Of a DNA stretch of 64,000 nucleotides, positions 53,334 through 60,984 are shown piece by piece; the first letter of the stretch is position 1, and each line of letters opens with the position of its first letter. Below the pieces are notes generated by a model. It saw only the letters and a program-made list of their open reading frames with translations, made no database searches and was not told the origin of the DNA. Source of the DNA: Pantoea sp. SOD02 (GTDB lineage Bacteria > Pseudomonadota > Gammaproteobacteria > Enterobacterales > Enterobacteriaceae); the NCBI RefSeq assembly GCF_024707505.1, contig NZ_CP102604.1:682001-746000 (forward strand), read 5' to 3'. The translations under genes were made by a program, and so were the position numbers.

Positions 53334-53434
53334 CGAGCGTAAATTTTGTGAAGAACATGGCAAGAGACGGTTGGCCTGGTTAGCATGAAGGATGTCTGGC
53401 ATGAGCTGGATCGCAGCACTGAGAGGAGAGCGTA

Positions 53435-55354
53435 ATGGAGAAGTGGCGTTACTGGATGCTAGGGATCTGTCTGGTCAGCACGGCCAGCAGCGTATGGGCC
53501 GATTCGCTGGATCAGCAGCGACAGCGCTATGCGCAAATCAAGCAAGCCTGGGATAACAAACAGATGGACCAGGTGACGCAGCTGATGCCGACGCTGCAGG
53601 ATTATCCGCTCTACCCGTATCTGCAATATCGCCTGCTGGCGCAGGATCTCGATCAAGAGACGCCGCTGGCGGTGAAGAACTTTATTCAACAATATCCCAC
53701 GCTGCCACCGGCGCGCTCGCTCTCAACGCGCTTTGTGAATGTGCTGGCGAACCGCCAGGATTGGCAGGGTGTGCTCAGCTTCAGCCCGGATGAACCCAAG
53801 CCGGTGCAGGCGCGCTGTAACTGGTATTACGCCAAGTGGGCCACCGGCCAGCAGCAGGCGGCATTTGCCGGTGCGAAAGAGATTTGGCTGCGCGGCACCG
53901 CGTTGCCGAACGACTGCGACAAACTGTTCTCGGTATGGCAGGCCAGCGGGCAACTCTCGCCGATTACCATCCTCGAACGCATCCGTCTGGCGATGAAAGC
54001 CGGTAACGACAGCCTGGTGAATTACCTGGCGAAAATGCTGCCGGCGGATTATCAAACCACCGCCAGCGCGCTGATTGCGCTGCAGCAGAATCCGCAAACC
54101 GTTACCACCTTTGCCAGCACCATGGGGCCTACCGATTTCACCCGCATGGCGACCAGCTACGCCTTCGCCCGCGTGGCGCGTGAGGATATGGACAACGCGC
54201 GCATGATGATCCCGCAACTGGTGCAGGCGCAGAAGATGCGCCAGGCCGATGAGCAGGATCTGAAAGAGACCGTGGTGTGGCGCATGATGGGCGCGGATCT
54301 CACCAGCGAGCAGGCGCGCTGGCGTGATGCGGTGGTGATGAACAGCGAATCCACCGCGCTGGTGGAGCGCCGCGTACGCCTGGCGCTGAGCCAGAACGAT
54401 CGTCGTGGTCTCAATACCTGGATCGCGCGTTTGCCGGTGGAGGCCAAAGAGAAAGATGAGTGGCAATACTGGCAGGCGGATTTGCTGATTTCGCAGGGCC
54501 GCAAAGAGGAAGCCAACGATATTCTGCGTAAGCTGATGCAGGCACGCGGCTTCTATCCGATGGTCGCGGCGCAGCGCTTGGGCGTGGAGTATCCGTTGCA
54601 GGTCGATAAGGCACCGGCAGCCGACAGCAGCGTGACGCAAGGTGCCGAGATGGCGCGCGTGCGCGAGCTGATGTATTGGGGATTGGATAACCTGGCGCGC
54701 AGCGAATGGGCCAATCTGATCTCCAGCAAAACCCGTTCGCAGCAGCAGATGCTGGCGCGTTACGCCAACGAGCAGGATTGGTGGGATCTCAGCGTGCAGG
54801 CCACCATCACCGCGAAAATGTGGGATAGCCTGAAAGAGCGCTTCCCACTGGCGTGGCAAAACCTTTATCAGCAATACACCAGCGACAAAGGTATTCCGCA
54901 GAGTTATGCGATGGCGATTTCGCGTCAGGAGAGCGCGTGGAACCCGAAAGCGCGTTCACCGGTGGGCGCCAGCGGATTAATGCAGGTGATGCCTGGCACG
55001 GCGACGCATACCGTGAAAATGTATAACATTCCCGGCTATGTGAACAGCAGCCAGCTGCTGGATCCGCAGACCAATATTCAGATCGGGACACAGTATCTGG
55101 AGTACGTCTATCAGCAGTTTGGTCAGAACCGCATCTTCTCTTCGGCCGCCTATAACGCTGGTCCGGGACGCGTGCGCAGCTGGCAGAAAACCAGCGGCGG
55201 TAATCTGGATGCGGTGGCGTTTATCGAAACCATTCCGTTCTCAGAAACGCGTGGCTACGTGAAAAACGTGCTGGCCTACGATGCCTATTACCGCTACTTC
55301 ATGGGCAAGCCGGACAAGATTCTCGCCGACAGTGAGTGGAATCGCCAGTATTGA
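53435..55354 (+). CDS. slt: Soluble lytic murein transglycosylase Slt70
   Basis: 639 residues (E. coli 645). Signal peptide (residues 1-22, ending SSVWA/DSLDQ), a long helical superhelix domain (residues 25-450) and a C-terminal lysozyme-like domain (470-630). The catalytic glutamate lies in AISRQESAWNPKARSPVGASGLMQVMPGTA; other SLT motifs are NIQIGTQYLEYVYQQFGQN and SAAYNAGPGRVRSW. It cleaves glycan strands in the periplasm forming 1,6-anhydromuropeptides. GGAG precedes the ATG. Divergent from the urea operon. Confidence 0.97.
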   Translation: MEKWRYWMLGICLVSTASSVWADSLDQQRQRYAQIKQAWDNKQMDQVTQLMPTLQDYPLYPYLQYRLLAQDLDQETPLAVKNFIQQYPTLPPARSLSTRFVNVLANRQDWQGVLSFSPDEPKPVQARCNWYYAKWATGQQQAAFAGAKEIWLRGTALPNDCDKLFSVWQASGQLSPITILERIRLAMKAGNDSLVNYLAKMLPADYQTTASALIALQQNPQTVTTFASTMGPTDFTRMATSYAFARVAREDMDNARMMIPQLVQAQKMRQADEQDLKETVVWRMMGADLTSEQARWRDAVVMNSESTALVERRVRLALSQNDRRGLNTWIARLPVEAKEKDEWQYWQADLLISQGRKEEANDILRKLMQARGFYPMVAAQRLGVEYPLQVDKAPAADSSVTQGAEMARVRELMYWGLDNLARSEWANLISSKTRSQQQMLARYANEQDWWDLSVQATITAKMWDSLKERFPLAWQNLYQQYTSDKGIPQSYAMAISRQESAWNPKARSPVGASGLMQVMPGTATHTVKMYNIPGYVNSSQLLDPQTNIQIGTQYLEYVYQQFGQNRIFSSAAYNAGPGRVRSWQKTSGGNLDAVAFIETIPFSETRGYVKNVLAYDAYYRYFMGKPDKILADSEWNRQY

Positions 55355-55363
55355 CTGTGCTAT

Positions 55364-55393
55364 GCTTCCGTACTCGTTAATGAGTACGGAAGC
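55364..55393. promoter_or_regulatory. TrpR operator upstream of trpR
   Basis: GCTTCCGTACTC (55364-55375) and GAGTACGGAAGC (55382-55393) form 12-bp arms around GTTAAT; the core GTACTCGTTAATGAGTAC matches the trp operator pattern. TTGACT at 55351, overlapping the slt stop codon, is the probable -35, so the operator covers the -10 region: autoregulation as in E. coli. The right arm contains the trpR ribosome site GGAAG. Confidence 0.88.
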
Positions 55394-55398
55394 CCTTC

Positions 55399-55722
55399 AT
55401 GAGCCAACCCCTTTCTTCCCAGCCGGAATCGGCTCAGCCTGTTGAAGATAACTGGCTGCGTTTTATCGAACTGATGCAAAACGCTTTTGCCGATGGCGTG
55501 GCGCTGCCGTTATTACAACTGATGATGACGCCGGATGAACGTGAATCCTACGGAACGCGTTTGCGCATTATTGAAGAGTTGATGAGTGGCGAGATGAGCC
55601 AGCGTGAACTGAAGAATGAGTTGGGCGTGGGCATCGCCACCATTACGCGTGGCTCCAACAGCCTGAAAGAGGCGCCGCCAGAGCTAAAACGCTGGCTGGA
55701 AGCGCGTCTCGGCCGCGATTAA
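55399..55722 (+). CDS. trpR: Trp operon repressor TrpR
   Basis: 107 residues (E. coli 108). All-helical dimer; helix-turn-helix region [25 protein letters not shown], with the tryptophan-pocket residues in [17 protein letters not shown]. With tryptophan bound it represses trp, aroH and its own gene. The operator lies immediately upstream. The stop overlaps the convergent yjjX end by 4 bp. Confidence 0.97.
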   Translation: MSQPLSSQPESAQPVEDNWLRFIELMQNAFADGVALPLLQLMMTPDERESYGTRLRIIEELMSGEMSQRELKNELGVGIATITRGSNSLKEAPPELKRWLEARLGRD

Positions 55723-56240
55723 CGCTGGCTGTACAGCGGATGCGTGAACGGACACAGCGCCAGAATCAACGCCTGATGGTAGACGCTGGAGCGGCTCAGC
55801 AGGCCGTGGGTTAAGGCTCCAATCGCGCCGCCTTTGTGTTTGATATTTTCCACGCCGGTTAAGCGTGCCATCTCATCACCCAATTCATGCCCGGCAGCTA
55901 AGCCTGCCACGATGATCGGCGGCAGCGTAAAGCTAGCTGAACGTGATTCACCGCGCTGCTGCGCGTTTTCAATCACCATCCACGCAAAGGCGCAATCGCC
56001 TTCAATACCCGCTTCAATCGCCACCCAGTAATCGGCCTGTGGACGCGCCTGACGCGCGTTCTCTACGCGCTGGCGTGCGCCAGTTCGCGTTTCAACATCA
56101 CTAAGTGGCTGGGCTGCGACGCCGCTCTCGACCTCAACCCCTTCGATGTGGCAGGATCCTTCGCCGAAAACGTCGTTGAACGCCTGAGCAATCGCGCGAA
56201 TTTTTGCCGGGTTGATGGTGGCTGCGACAACATGGTACAT
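55719..56240 (-). CDS. yjjX: Inosine/xanthosine triphosphatase YjjX
   Basis: 173 residues (E. coli about 170). It hydrolyses ITP and XTP, cleaning the nucleotide pool. Signature parts: [53 protein letters not shown], and the late [31 protein letters not shown]. Same place as in E. coli between trpR and gpmB, divergent from gpmB with 51 bp. Confidence 0.95.
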   Translation of the reverse strand: MYHVVAATINPAKIRAIAQAFNDVFGEGSCHIEGVEVESGVAAQPLSDVETRTGARQRVENARQARPQADYWVAIEAGIEGDCAFAWMVIENAQQRGESRSASFTLPPIIVAGLAAGHELGDEMARLTGVENIKHKGGAIGALTHGLLSRSSVYHQALILALCPFTHPLYSQR

Positions 56241-56291
56241 AATTGTTTGAACCCTCGAGGCAAATTTGTCGCAGTATAACGGAAATTAAGC

Positions 56292-56939
56292 ATGCTACAG
56301 GTCTATCTTGTTCGTCACGGTGAAACGGTATGGAATGCGGCCCGACGCATTCAGGGGCAGTCTGACAGCCCGTTAACGGAAAAAGGTGAGCAGCAGGCAC
56401 ATCAGGTGGGCGAGCGGGTGAAATCGCTGGGCATTACTCACGTGATTGCCAGTGATTTGGGACGTACGCGTCGTACGGCAGAGATTATCGCCGACGCGTG
56501 TGGCTGCACCGTTACGCTCGATGCGCGGCTGCGCGAGTTGAATATGGGCTGCCTGGAACAACGTCCACTCGACGGCTTGACCGAAGAAGAGGAAAACTGG
56601 CGCAAAACGCTGGTGGATGGCACCACGGCGGGGCGTATTCCAGGTGGTGAATCGATGGCGGAAATGGCGGCGCGTATGCACGAAGCGCTGAATGCGCTGC
56701 TCGAGCTGCCTGCAGGCAGTCGTCCGCTGATTGTCAGCCACGGTATGGCGCTGGGCGTGCTGGTCAGCACTATTCTCGGTTTGCCTGCGCATGCGGAACG
56801 TCGTTTGCGTCTGCGTAACTGCTCGATTTCACGTGTGGATCATCAGCAGAGCGCGTGGCTGGCGGCTGGTTGGGTGGTTGAGACGGCGGGCGATGTGTCG
56901 CATCTGGATGCGCCTGCGCTGGATGAGTTGCAGCGTTGA
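56292..56939 (+). CDS. gpmB: Phosphoglycerate mutase-like phosphatase GpmB (YtjC)
   Basis: 215 residues, the E. coli length. Histidine phosphatase superfamily: YLVRHGETVWNAARRIQGQSDSPLT (catalytic His), ASDLGRTRRTAEI (Arg), and LIVSHGMALGVLVSTIL (second His). It was named for phosphoglycerate mutase, but broader phosphatase activity has been reported for the E. coli protein. Monocistronic; two REP-like units follow the stop. Confidence 0.94.
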   Translation: MLQVYLVRHGETVWNAARRIQGQSDSPLTEKGEQQAHQVGERVKSLGITHVIASDLGRTRRTAEIIADACGCTVTLDARLRELNMGCLEQRPLDGLTEEEENWRKTLVDGTTAGRIPGGESMAEMAARMHEALNALLELPAGSRPLIVSHGMALGVLVSTILGLPAHAERRLRLRNCSISRVDHQQSAWLAAGWVVETAGDVSHLDAPALDELQR

Positions 56940-56959
56940 TCCGACGTTGTAAATAAAGA

Positions 56960-57030
56960 GGTCGCCATGAATGGCGACCCTACGAAATCGTGCAGTTCTG
57001 CGCTAAGGTCGCCATGAATGGCGACCTTAC
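56960..57030. repeat. Two direct REP-like units between gpmB and rob
   Basis: GGTCGCCATGAATGGCGACCCTAC at 56960-56983 and the same sequence with CTTAC in place of CCTAC at 57007-57030, in direct orientation, 23 bp apart, between convergent gpmB and rob. They are the most alike pair in the window, so probably a recent duplication. Confidence 0.8.
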
Positions 57031-57035
57031 GACGA

Positions 57036-57914
57036 TTAATGGTTTTGTGGGCGAATCGGAATCAGGTATTCGCAGCGGATTTCCGTTGGCGGCTCGCTAC
57101 GCTTCTTACCACCGTGCGTGAAGAAACGCTCGATATCCTGTCCCTGACGACGCACTAATCCCAGCGTCGGCATGCAGGTGCCGTACAGCAGCAGGATGAA
57201 TTCACCCAGCGCGCTGCGCGCACCGTTGTAGGTGAACTGCACGTAATCTCCTGCCTCCAGCACTACGCTCTGATTCGACTGCATGCTTTTTGCCAGCTGA
57301 TCGGCGGGCACCGCAGTGGTGTAGAGAATCTCCTGCTCATCATCCTTTTCATGGCTGGCACGCACCTGATGCAGACCATACAGCACCGGCGGCACCGTGT
57401 CGGTTTCCAGCAGGAACTGCTTCCAGAAATGCATGCGCATCTCATCACGGTAGCTGGAAATCTGCTCCAGCGTGCAGGAGTAACTCTGCGTTTGGCCGAC
57501 CAGCACCGTTTCAGGCAGCGTAACAAACTGCGCTTCCGGGATGCTGTTATCGTCGAGACGAATCGGTGGGCGAATGCCAAACGAGTTCCACTCAGACGAG
57601 CGACGATACCAGGCGGGCGTTTGGTTGAACTGCTTTTTAAACGCACGGGTAAATGTCTGCTGCGAATCGAAGCGATATTGTAGTGCGATGTCGAGGATGG
57701 GGCGGCTGGTCAGGCGTAGCGCCACCGCGGCTTTCGACAGCCGACGCGCGCGAATATACGCACCAATCGCGTGGCTGGTTACTTCCTTGAACATCCGCTG
57801 CAGATGCCACTTGGAATAGCCTGCTTTCTGCGCAACGTTATCTAATGAAAGCGGTTGGTCCAGATGGCTCTCCAGCCAGACAAGCAAATCGCGAATGATA
57901 CCGGCTTGGTCCAT
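57036..57914 (-). CDS. rob: Right origin-binding regulator Rob
   Basis: 292 residues (E. coli 289). N-terminal AraC-type double helix-turn-helix (residues 5-105: LDNVAQKAGYSKWHLQRMFKEV, GAYIRARRLSKAAVALRLTSRPILDIALQYRFDSQQTFTRAFKKQF); C-terminal GyrI-like ligand-binding domain (120-290) that senses bile salts, dipyridyl and fatty acids in E. coli. Activates the mar/sox/rob regulon including efflux. Monocistronic. Confidence 0.96.
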   Translation of the reverse strand: MDQAGIIRDLLVWLESHLDQPLSLDNVAQKAGYSKWHLQRMFKEVTSHAIGAYIRARRLSKAAVALRLTSRPILDIALQYRFDSQQTFTRAFKKQFNQTPAWYRRSSEWNSFGIRPPIRLDDNSIPEAQFVTLPETVLVGQTQSYSCTLEQISSYRDEMRMHFWKQFLLETDTVPPVLYGLHQVRASHEKDDEQEILYTTAVPADQLAKSMQSNQSVVLEAGDYVQFTYNGARSALGEFILLLYGTCMPTLGLVRRQGQDIERFFTHGGKKRSEPPTEIRCEYLIPIRPQNH

Positions 57915-57963
57915 AAAACATCCTCATAACTCTCTGGTGGCGCAACTATGAAGTCGTCGAATA

Positions 57964-57982
57964 ATAGCACGAAATGCACAAA
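57964..57982. promoter_or_regulatory. Candidate marbox upstream of rob
   Basis: ATAGCAC and the following bases fit the marbox consensus A-Y-N-GCAC well in the first half but mismatch three positions in the second half. It lies 50-68 bp upstream of rob, whose E. coli counterpart is repressed by MarA/SoxS. Weak evidence. Confidence 0.35.
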
Positions 57983-58108
57983 AGCGTGGGGGCGGTTTGC
58001 TAATCGAGTGTGCTAAGTCAATGCGGGTTAAAACCCGTTTAGGTTTGGTTCTGTGTTCGATTGACAGTACATTACATTCTCATCTATTCGATTGGCAATG
58101 GTAACTCA

Positions 58109-58582
58109 ATGACAATAGCTCGTATTCTTATAATCACGTTGGCAACATATGTATTCAGTGCTGGCGTTCAGGCCGAAGAGATCGGCTCGGTAGACACGGT
58201 ATTCAAGATGTTTGGCCCCGATCATAAGATCGTGGTGGAAGCCTTCGATGACCCGGACGTAAAAAATGTAACCTGTTATATCAGCCGGGCAAAAACCGGC
58301 GGTATCAAAGGCGGATTGGGTTTGGCGGAAGATACGTCCGACTCGGCCATTTCCTGCCAACAGGTTGGGCCGGTAGAGCTTAGCGATAAAATCGCACAAG
58401 GCAAGGCGCAAGGTGAAGTGGTGTTCAGGAAACGCACATCGCTGGTGTTCAAGAAGCTGCAGGTGGTGCGCTTCTTTGACCAGAAACGCCATGCGCTGGT
58501 GTACCTAAGCTATTCCGACAAAGTAGTGGATGGATCGCCGAAGAATGCGCTGAGCGCCGTGCCGATTATGCCGTGGCATTAA
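58109..58582 (+). CDS. creA: CreA family exported protein
   Basis: 157 residues from ATG 58109, the E. coli CreA length; the frame extends upstream without reason. A signal peptide of about 22 residues ends VQA/EEIG. Conserved motifs: [53 protein letters not shown]-like SCQQVGP and [24 protein letters not shown]. Two conserved cysteines (VTCY and SCQQ). The role is unclear. In E. coli creB, creC, creD follow; here a terminator and then arcA follow. Confidence 0.93.
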   Translation: MTIARILIITLATYVFSAGVQAEEIGSVDTVFKMFGPDHKIVVEAFDDPDVKNVTCYISRAKTGGIKGGLGLAEDTSDSAISCQQVGPVELSDKIAQGKAQGEVVFRKRTSLVFKKLQVVRFFDQKRHALVYLSYSDKVVDGSPKNALSAVPIMPWH

Positions 58583-58592
58583 TGCAGACATA

Positions 58593-58618
58593 AAAAAACG
58601 CCCTGACGGGCGTTTTTT
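58593..58618. terminator. Bidirectional terminator between creA and arcA
   Basis: AAAAAACGCCC-TGAC-GGGCGTTTTTT: a perfect 11-bp inverted repeat with A- and T-tracts on both sides of a 6-bp GC-bearing stem, placed between convergent genes. Confidence 0.92.
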
Positions 58619-58628
58619 CTTTCAACTC

Positions 58629-59345
58629 TTAATCCTGCAGTTCGCCGCAGAAGCGGTAACCTTCGCCGTGAATAGTGGCGATGATTTCAGGCGTGTCTGG
58701 CGTGGATTCGAAATGCTTACGGATGCGGCGGATGGTGACATCCACGGTACGGTCATGCGGCTTCAGCTCGCGGCCGGTCATCTTCTTCAGCAAGTCACCA
58801 CGCGTCTGGATTTTGCCTGGGTTCTCACAGAAGTGCAGCATAGCGCGGAATTCACTGCGCGGCAGCTTGTACTGGTCGCCGTTCGGGCTGATCAGTGAGC
58901 GGCTGTTGATATCCAGCTCCCAGCCATTAAAGCGATAGCTTTCAACGGTACGGCGCTCTTCGCTTGGCATCGCCAGATTCATGGTACGCGACAGCAAGTT
59001 GCGTGCACGAATCGTCAACTCACGCGGGTTAAACGGTTTGGTGATGTAATCATCGGCACCGATTTCCAGACCGAGGATTTTATCCACTTCATTATCACGG
59101 CCGGTCAGGAACATCAGCGCGACGTTTGCTTGCTCACGCAGTTCGCGTGCCAGCAGCAAACCGTTTTTACCTGGCAGGTTGATATCCATAATCACCAGGT
59201 TGACGTCATTTTCCGTCAAAACCTGATGCATCTCGGCGCCGTCGGTGGCTTCATAGACCACGTAACCTTCTGCCTCAAAGATACTTTTGAGGGTGTTACG
59301 CGTGACCAGTTCGTCTTCAACGATAAGAATGTGCGGGGTCTGCAT
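58629..59345 (-). CDS. arcA: Redox response regulator ArcA
   Basis: 238 residues, the E. coli length. OmpR-family response regulator: receiver domain (1-120) with the phosphorylated D54 in [14 protein letters not shown] and acidic D11; winged helix from about 135 (LTIRARNLL linker, [43 protein letters not shown]). With ArcB it represses aerobic genes under low oxygen. Only the sensor ArcB is elsewhere. Confidence 0.98.
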   Translation of the reverse strand: MQTPHILIVEDELVTRNTLKSIFEAEGYVVYEATDGAEMHQVLTENDVNLVIMDINLPGKNGLLLARELREQANVALMFLTGRDNEVDKILGLEIGADDYITKPFNPRELTIRARNLLSRTMNLAMPSEERRTVESYRFNGWELDINSRSLISPNGDQYKLPRSEFRAMLHFCENPGKIQTRGDLLKKMTGRELKPHDRTVDVTIRRIRKHFESTPDTPEIIATIHGEGYRFCGELQD

Positions 59346-59934
59346 GTTTCGCTACCTAAAATTTGCCAACAAATCGAAAACAGGGCGTACGTCGGTTACG
59401 CTATTTTGCTGCAACCGGTATACGAAATAATCTTCGGAATACACCATCCATCTACGTCAACTTCAGTGTTAGCTCAGCCAGTCAGGATGGATATTTGCAC
59501 GCCCCGAGGATATCGGACAGGCGCTCATCCTAACCGTATTAACAGCAACCTAACAGCACCAACAACAACCGATAAGCATAAAAACAACGCTTCGTTGACT
59601 TATATCAAATGCAAGTGTAGCACGTTAACACTTTTATGAAAAACTTCTCCAGGATTGCTAGTTTAGCTCACAAAATGCAGCATTTTTGCTACATTTATCC
59701 CTTATACAACCAAAACTAAAACACGCAGGAAATTATATTTCAATGATATGAAAGAAAAGGGTTTTATATTAAATAGATCATATAATTTTGCTTATGCCTG
59801 CTAATTTCCACTTCAGCTGGATTTATCCCTCTTTTAACATCATTAACATCTTATTTTCTCCGCTAGCCGCAGTTGGTATTTTCTCTGCTGCATGCCAACA
59901 TAATGCGAGTTGTTAACAGTTCGATGGAAAAATC
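59346..59934. other. Long arcA-yjtD intergenic region
   Basis: 589 bp of AT-rich divergent region holding the arcA leader and promoters and the yjtD promoter. E. coli carries the small gene yjjY here; I see no convincing equivalent. An FNR site is at 59595. Nothing else is recognised. Confidence 0.55.
59595..59608. promoter_or_regulatory. FNR-like site upstream of arcA
   Basis: TTGAC-TTAT-ATCAA against the FNR consensus TTGAT-N4-ATCAA, nine of ten positions. It lies about 250 bp upstream of arcA; FNR activation of arcA is known in E. coli. Confidence 0.65.
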
Positions 59935-60639
59935 ATGCATTTCCCCTTAATCCTTGTCTCTCCCGCCCGTCCGGAAAATATCGGTGCGGCTGCCCGCGCT
60001 ATGAAAACCATGGGTTTTAGCGAACTGCGCATTGTCGCCAGCGATGCCTGGCAAGATCCGGCAGCACGCCGCGTGGCGCACGGCGCCGGTGAGATCCTCG
60101 ATAACGTCAAAACCTACGCCACGCTCAGCGAGGCGCTAAAGGATGTCGATTTTTCCGTGGCGACCACCGCGCGCAGCCGTGCGAAGTTCCGCTATTACGC
60201 CACGCCTGCGCAGGTTGAAAACATCCTGCAGGAGAAGCGCCAATGGCTGAGCCGCATCGCGCTGGTGTTTGGCCGTGAAGACAGCGGTTTAACCAATGAG
60301 GAGCTGGAGCAGGTTGATCTGTTGACCGGCATCCCGATGGCCAATGATTATCCGTCGCTGAATCTCGGTCAGGCGGTGATGGTGTATTGCTATCAACTGT
60401 CAGCGCTTAATCAGATAGCGGCTGAGACCGCAGAAGTGGCGAATGAGCTGCAGTTGCAGGCATTGCGCCAGCGCTTCCACCAGTTGCTGGTTAAGCTGGA
60501 TGTCAGTGATGACGTCAAAATGGCCGACTGGATCGATCAGCGTATTGGCCTGCTGGAACAGCGTGACAGCGCCATGCTGCATCGCTTGTTACATGACGTA
60601 GAAAAAAAACTTATAGATAATTGCTCGGATAAATCCTGA
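59935..60639 (+). CDS. yjtD: SpoU/TrmH-family RNA methyltransferase YjtD (LasT)
   Basis: 234 residues (E. coli about 228). SPOUT-fold methyltransferase: N-terminal LILVSPARPENIGAAARAMKTMGFSELRIV (motif 1), then FGREDSGLTNEEL (motif 2) and PSLNLGQAVMVYCYQL (motif 3), the TrmJ-like arrangement with a knotted SAM site. It probably methylates tRNA or rRNA; target not established. Located just before the thr operon as in E. coli. Confidence 0.93.
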   Translation: MHFPLILVSPARPENIGAAARAMKTMGFSELRIVASDAWQDPAARRVAHGAGEILDNVKTYATLSEALKDVDFSVATTARSRAKFRYYATPAQVENILQEKRQWLSRIALVFGREDSGLTNEELEQVDLLTGIPMANDYPSLNLGQAVMVYCYQLSALNQIAAETAEVANELQLQALRQRFHQLLVKLDVSDDVKMADWIDQRIGLLEQRDSAMLHRLLHDVEKKLIDNCSDKS

Positions 60640-60754
60640 GTTGCTAGTGACTGATGCGGGAATCCGCCGCATCTCCTGAACGATCGCAATAATTTTTGCT
60701 TCAGCAAGCGCAGCACTGCGCAGCGGCAGGGATGGCACGGCTAAGACAAATTCG

Positions 60755-60783
60755 TTGACTTAACGTGCGCTTTGCTTTACTTC
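60755..60783 (+). promoter_or_regulatory. Promoter of the thr operon
   Basis: TTGACT (60755-60760), a 17-bp spacer and a weak -10 (TACTTC, three of six). It is placed about 45 bp before the thrL start as in E. coli. The -10 choice is uncertain. Confidence 0.55.
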
Positions 60784-60828
60784 TGGAAGGCAGACGGACA
60801 AGACAAAGACAGACAGAAAAAAATCTAA

Positions 60829-60900
60829 ATGCGTAAACTCAGCCTGAACACCACAATTATTATTACCACCACCATTACCACAGGTAACGGTGCGGGCTGA
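60829..60900 (+). CDS. thrL: thr operon leader peptide ThrL
   Basis: 23 codons coding MRKLSLNTTIIITTTITTGNGAG, with seven Thr and four Ile codons, the regulatory run of the E. coli leader. Ribosome stalling on charged-tRNA shortage prevents the attenuator hairpin. The GNGAG end is conserved with E. coli. Too short for routine gene finding. Confidence 0.97.
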   Translation: MRKLSLNTTIIITTTITTGNGAG

Positions 60901-60957
60901 CGCATACAGGAAAAACAAAGAAAAAAGCCCGCACCTAAACAGTGCGGGCTTTTTTTT
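60889..60957 (+). terminator. thr operon attenuator
   Basis: Terminator: AGCCCGCAC and GTGCGGGCT around an 8-nt loop plus eight T (60926-60957). Alternative: GGTGCGGGCT at 60889-60898, inside the last thrL codons, pairs with AGCCCGCACC (60926-60935) over 10 bp and would preclude the terminator. This is the threonine/isoleucine attenuation switch. Confidence 0.93.
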
Positions 60958-60984
60958 CGGCAAAAATTCAGGAGAGCTTTAACT

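Noticed and set aside
53177-53419. 81-residue N-terminal extension of AtzF
   Set aside because: Covers the sigma-54 element and NtrC-like sites, with composition unlike amidases; transcription likely starts inside it.
53723-54874. A 383-codon open frame on the minus strand opposite slt
   Set aside because: Fully antisense to slt, low-complexity composition, no promoter or motif.
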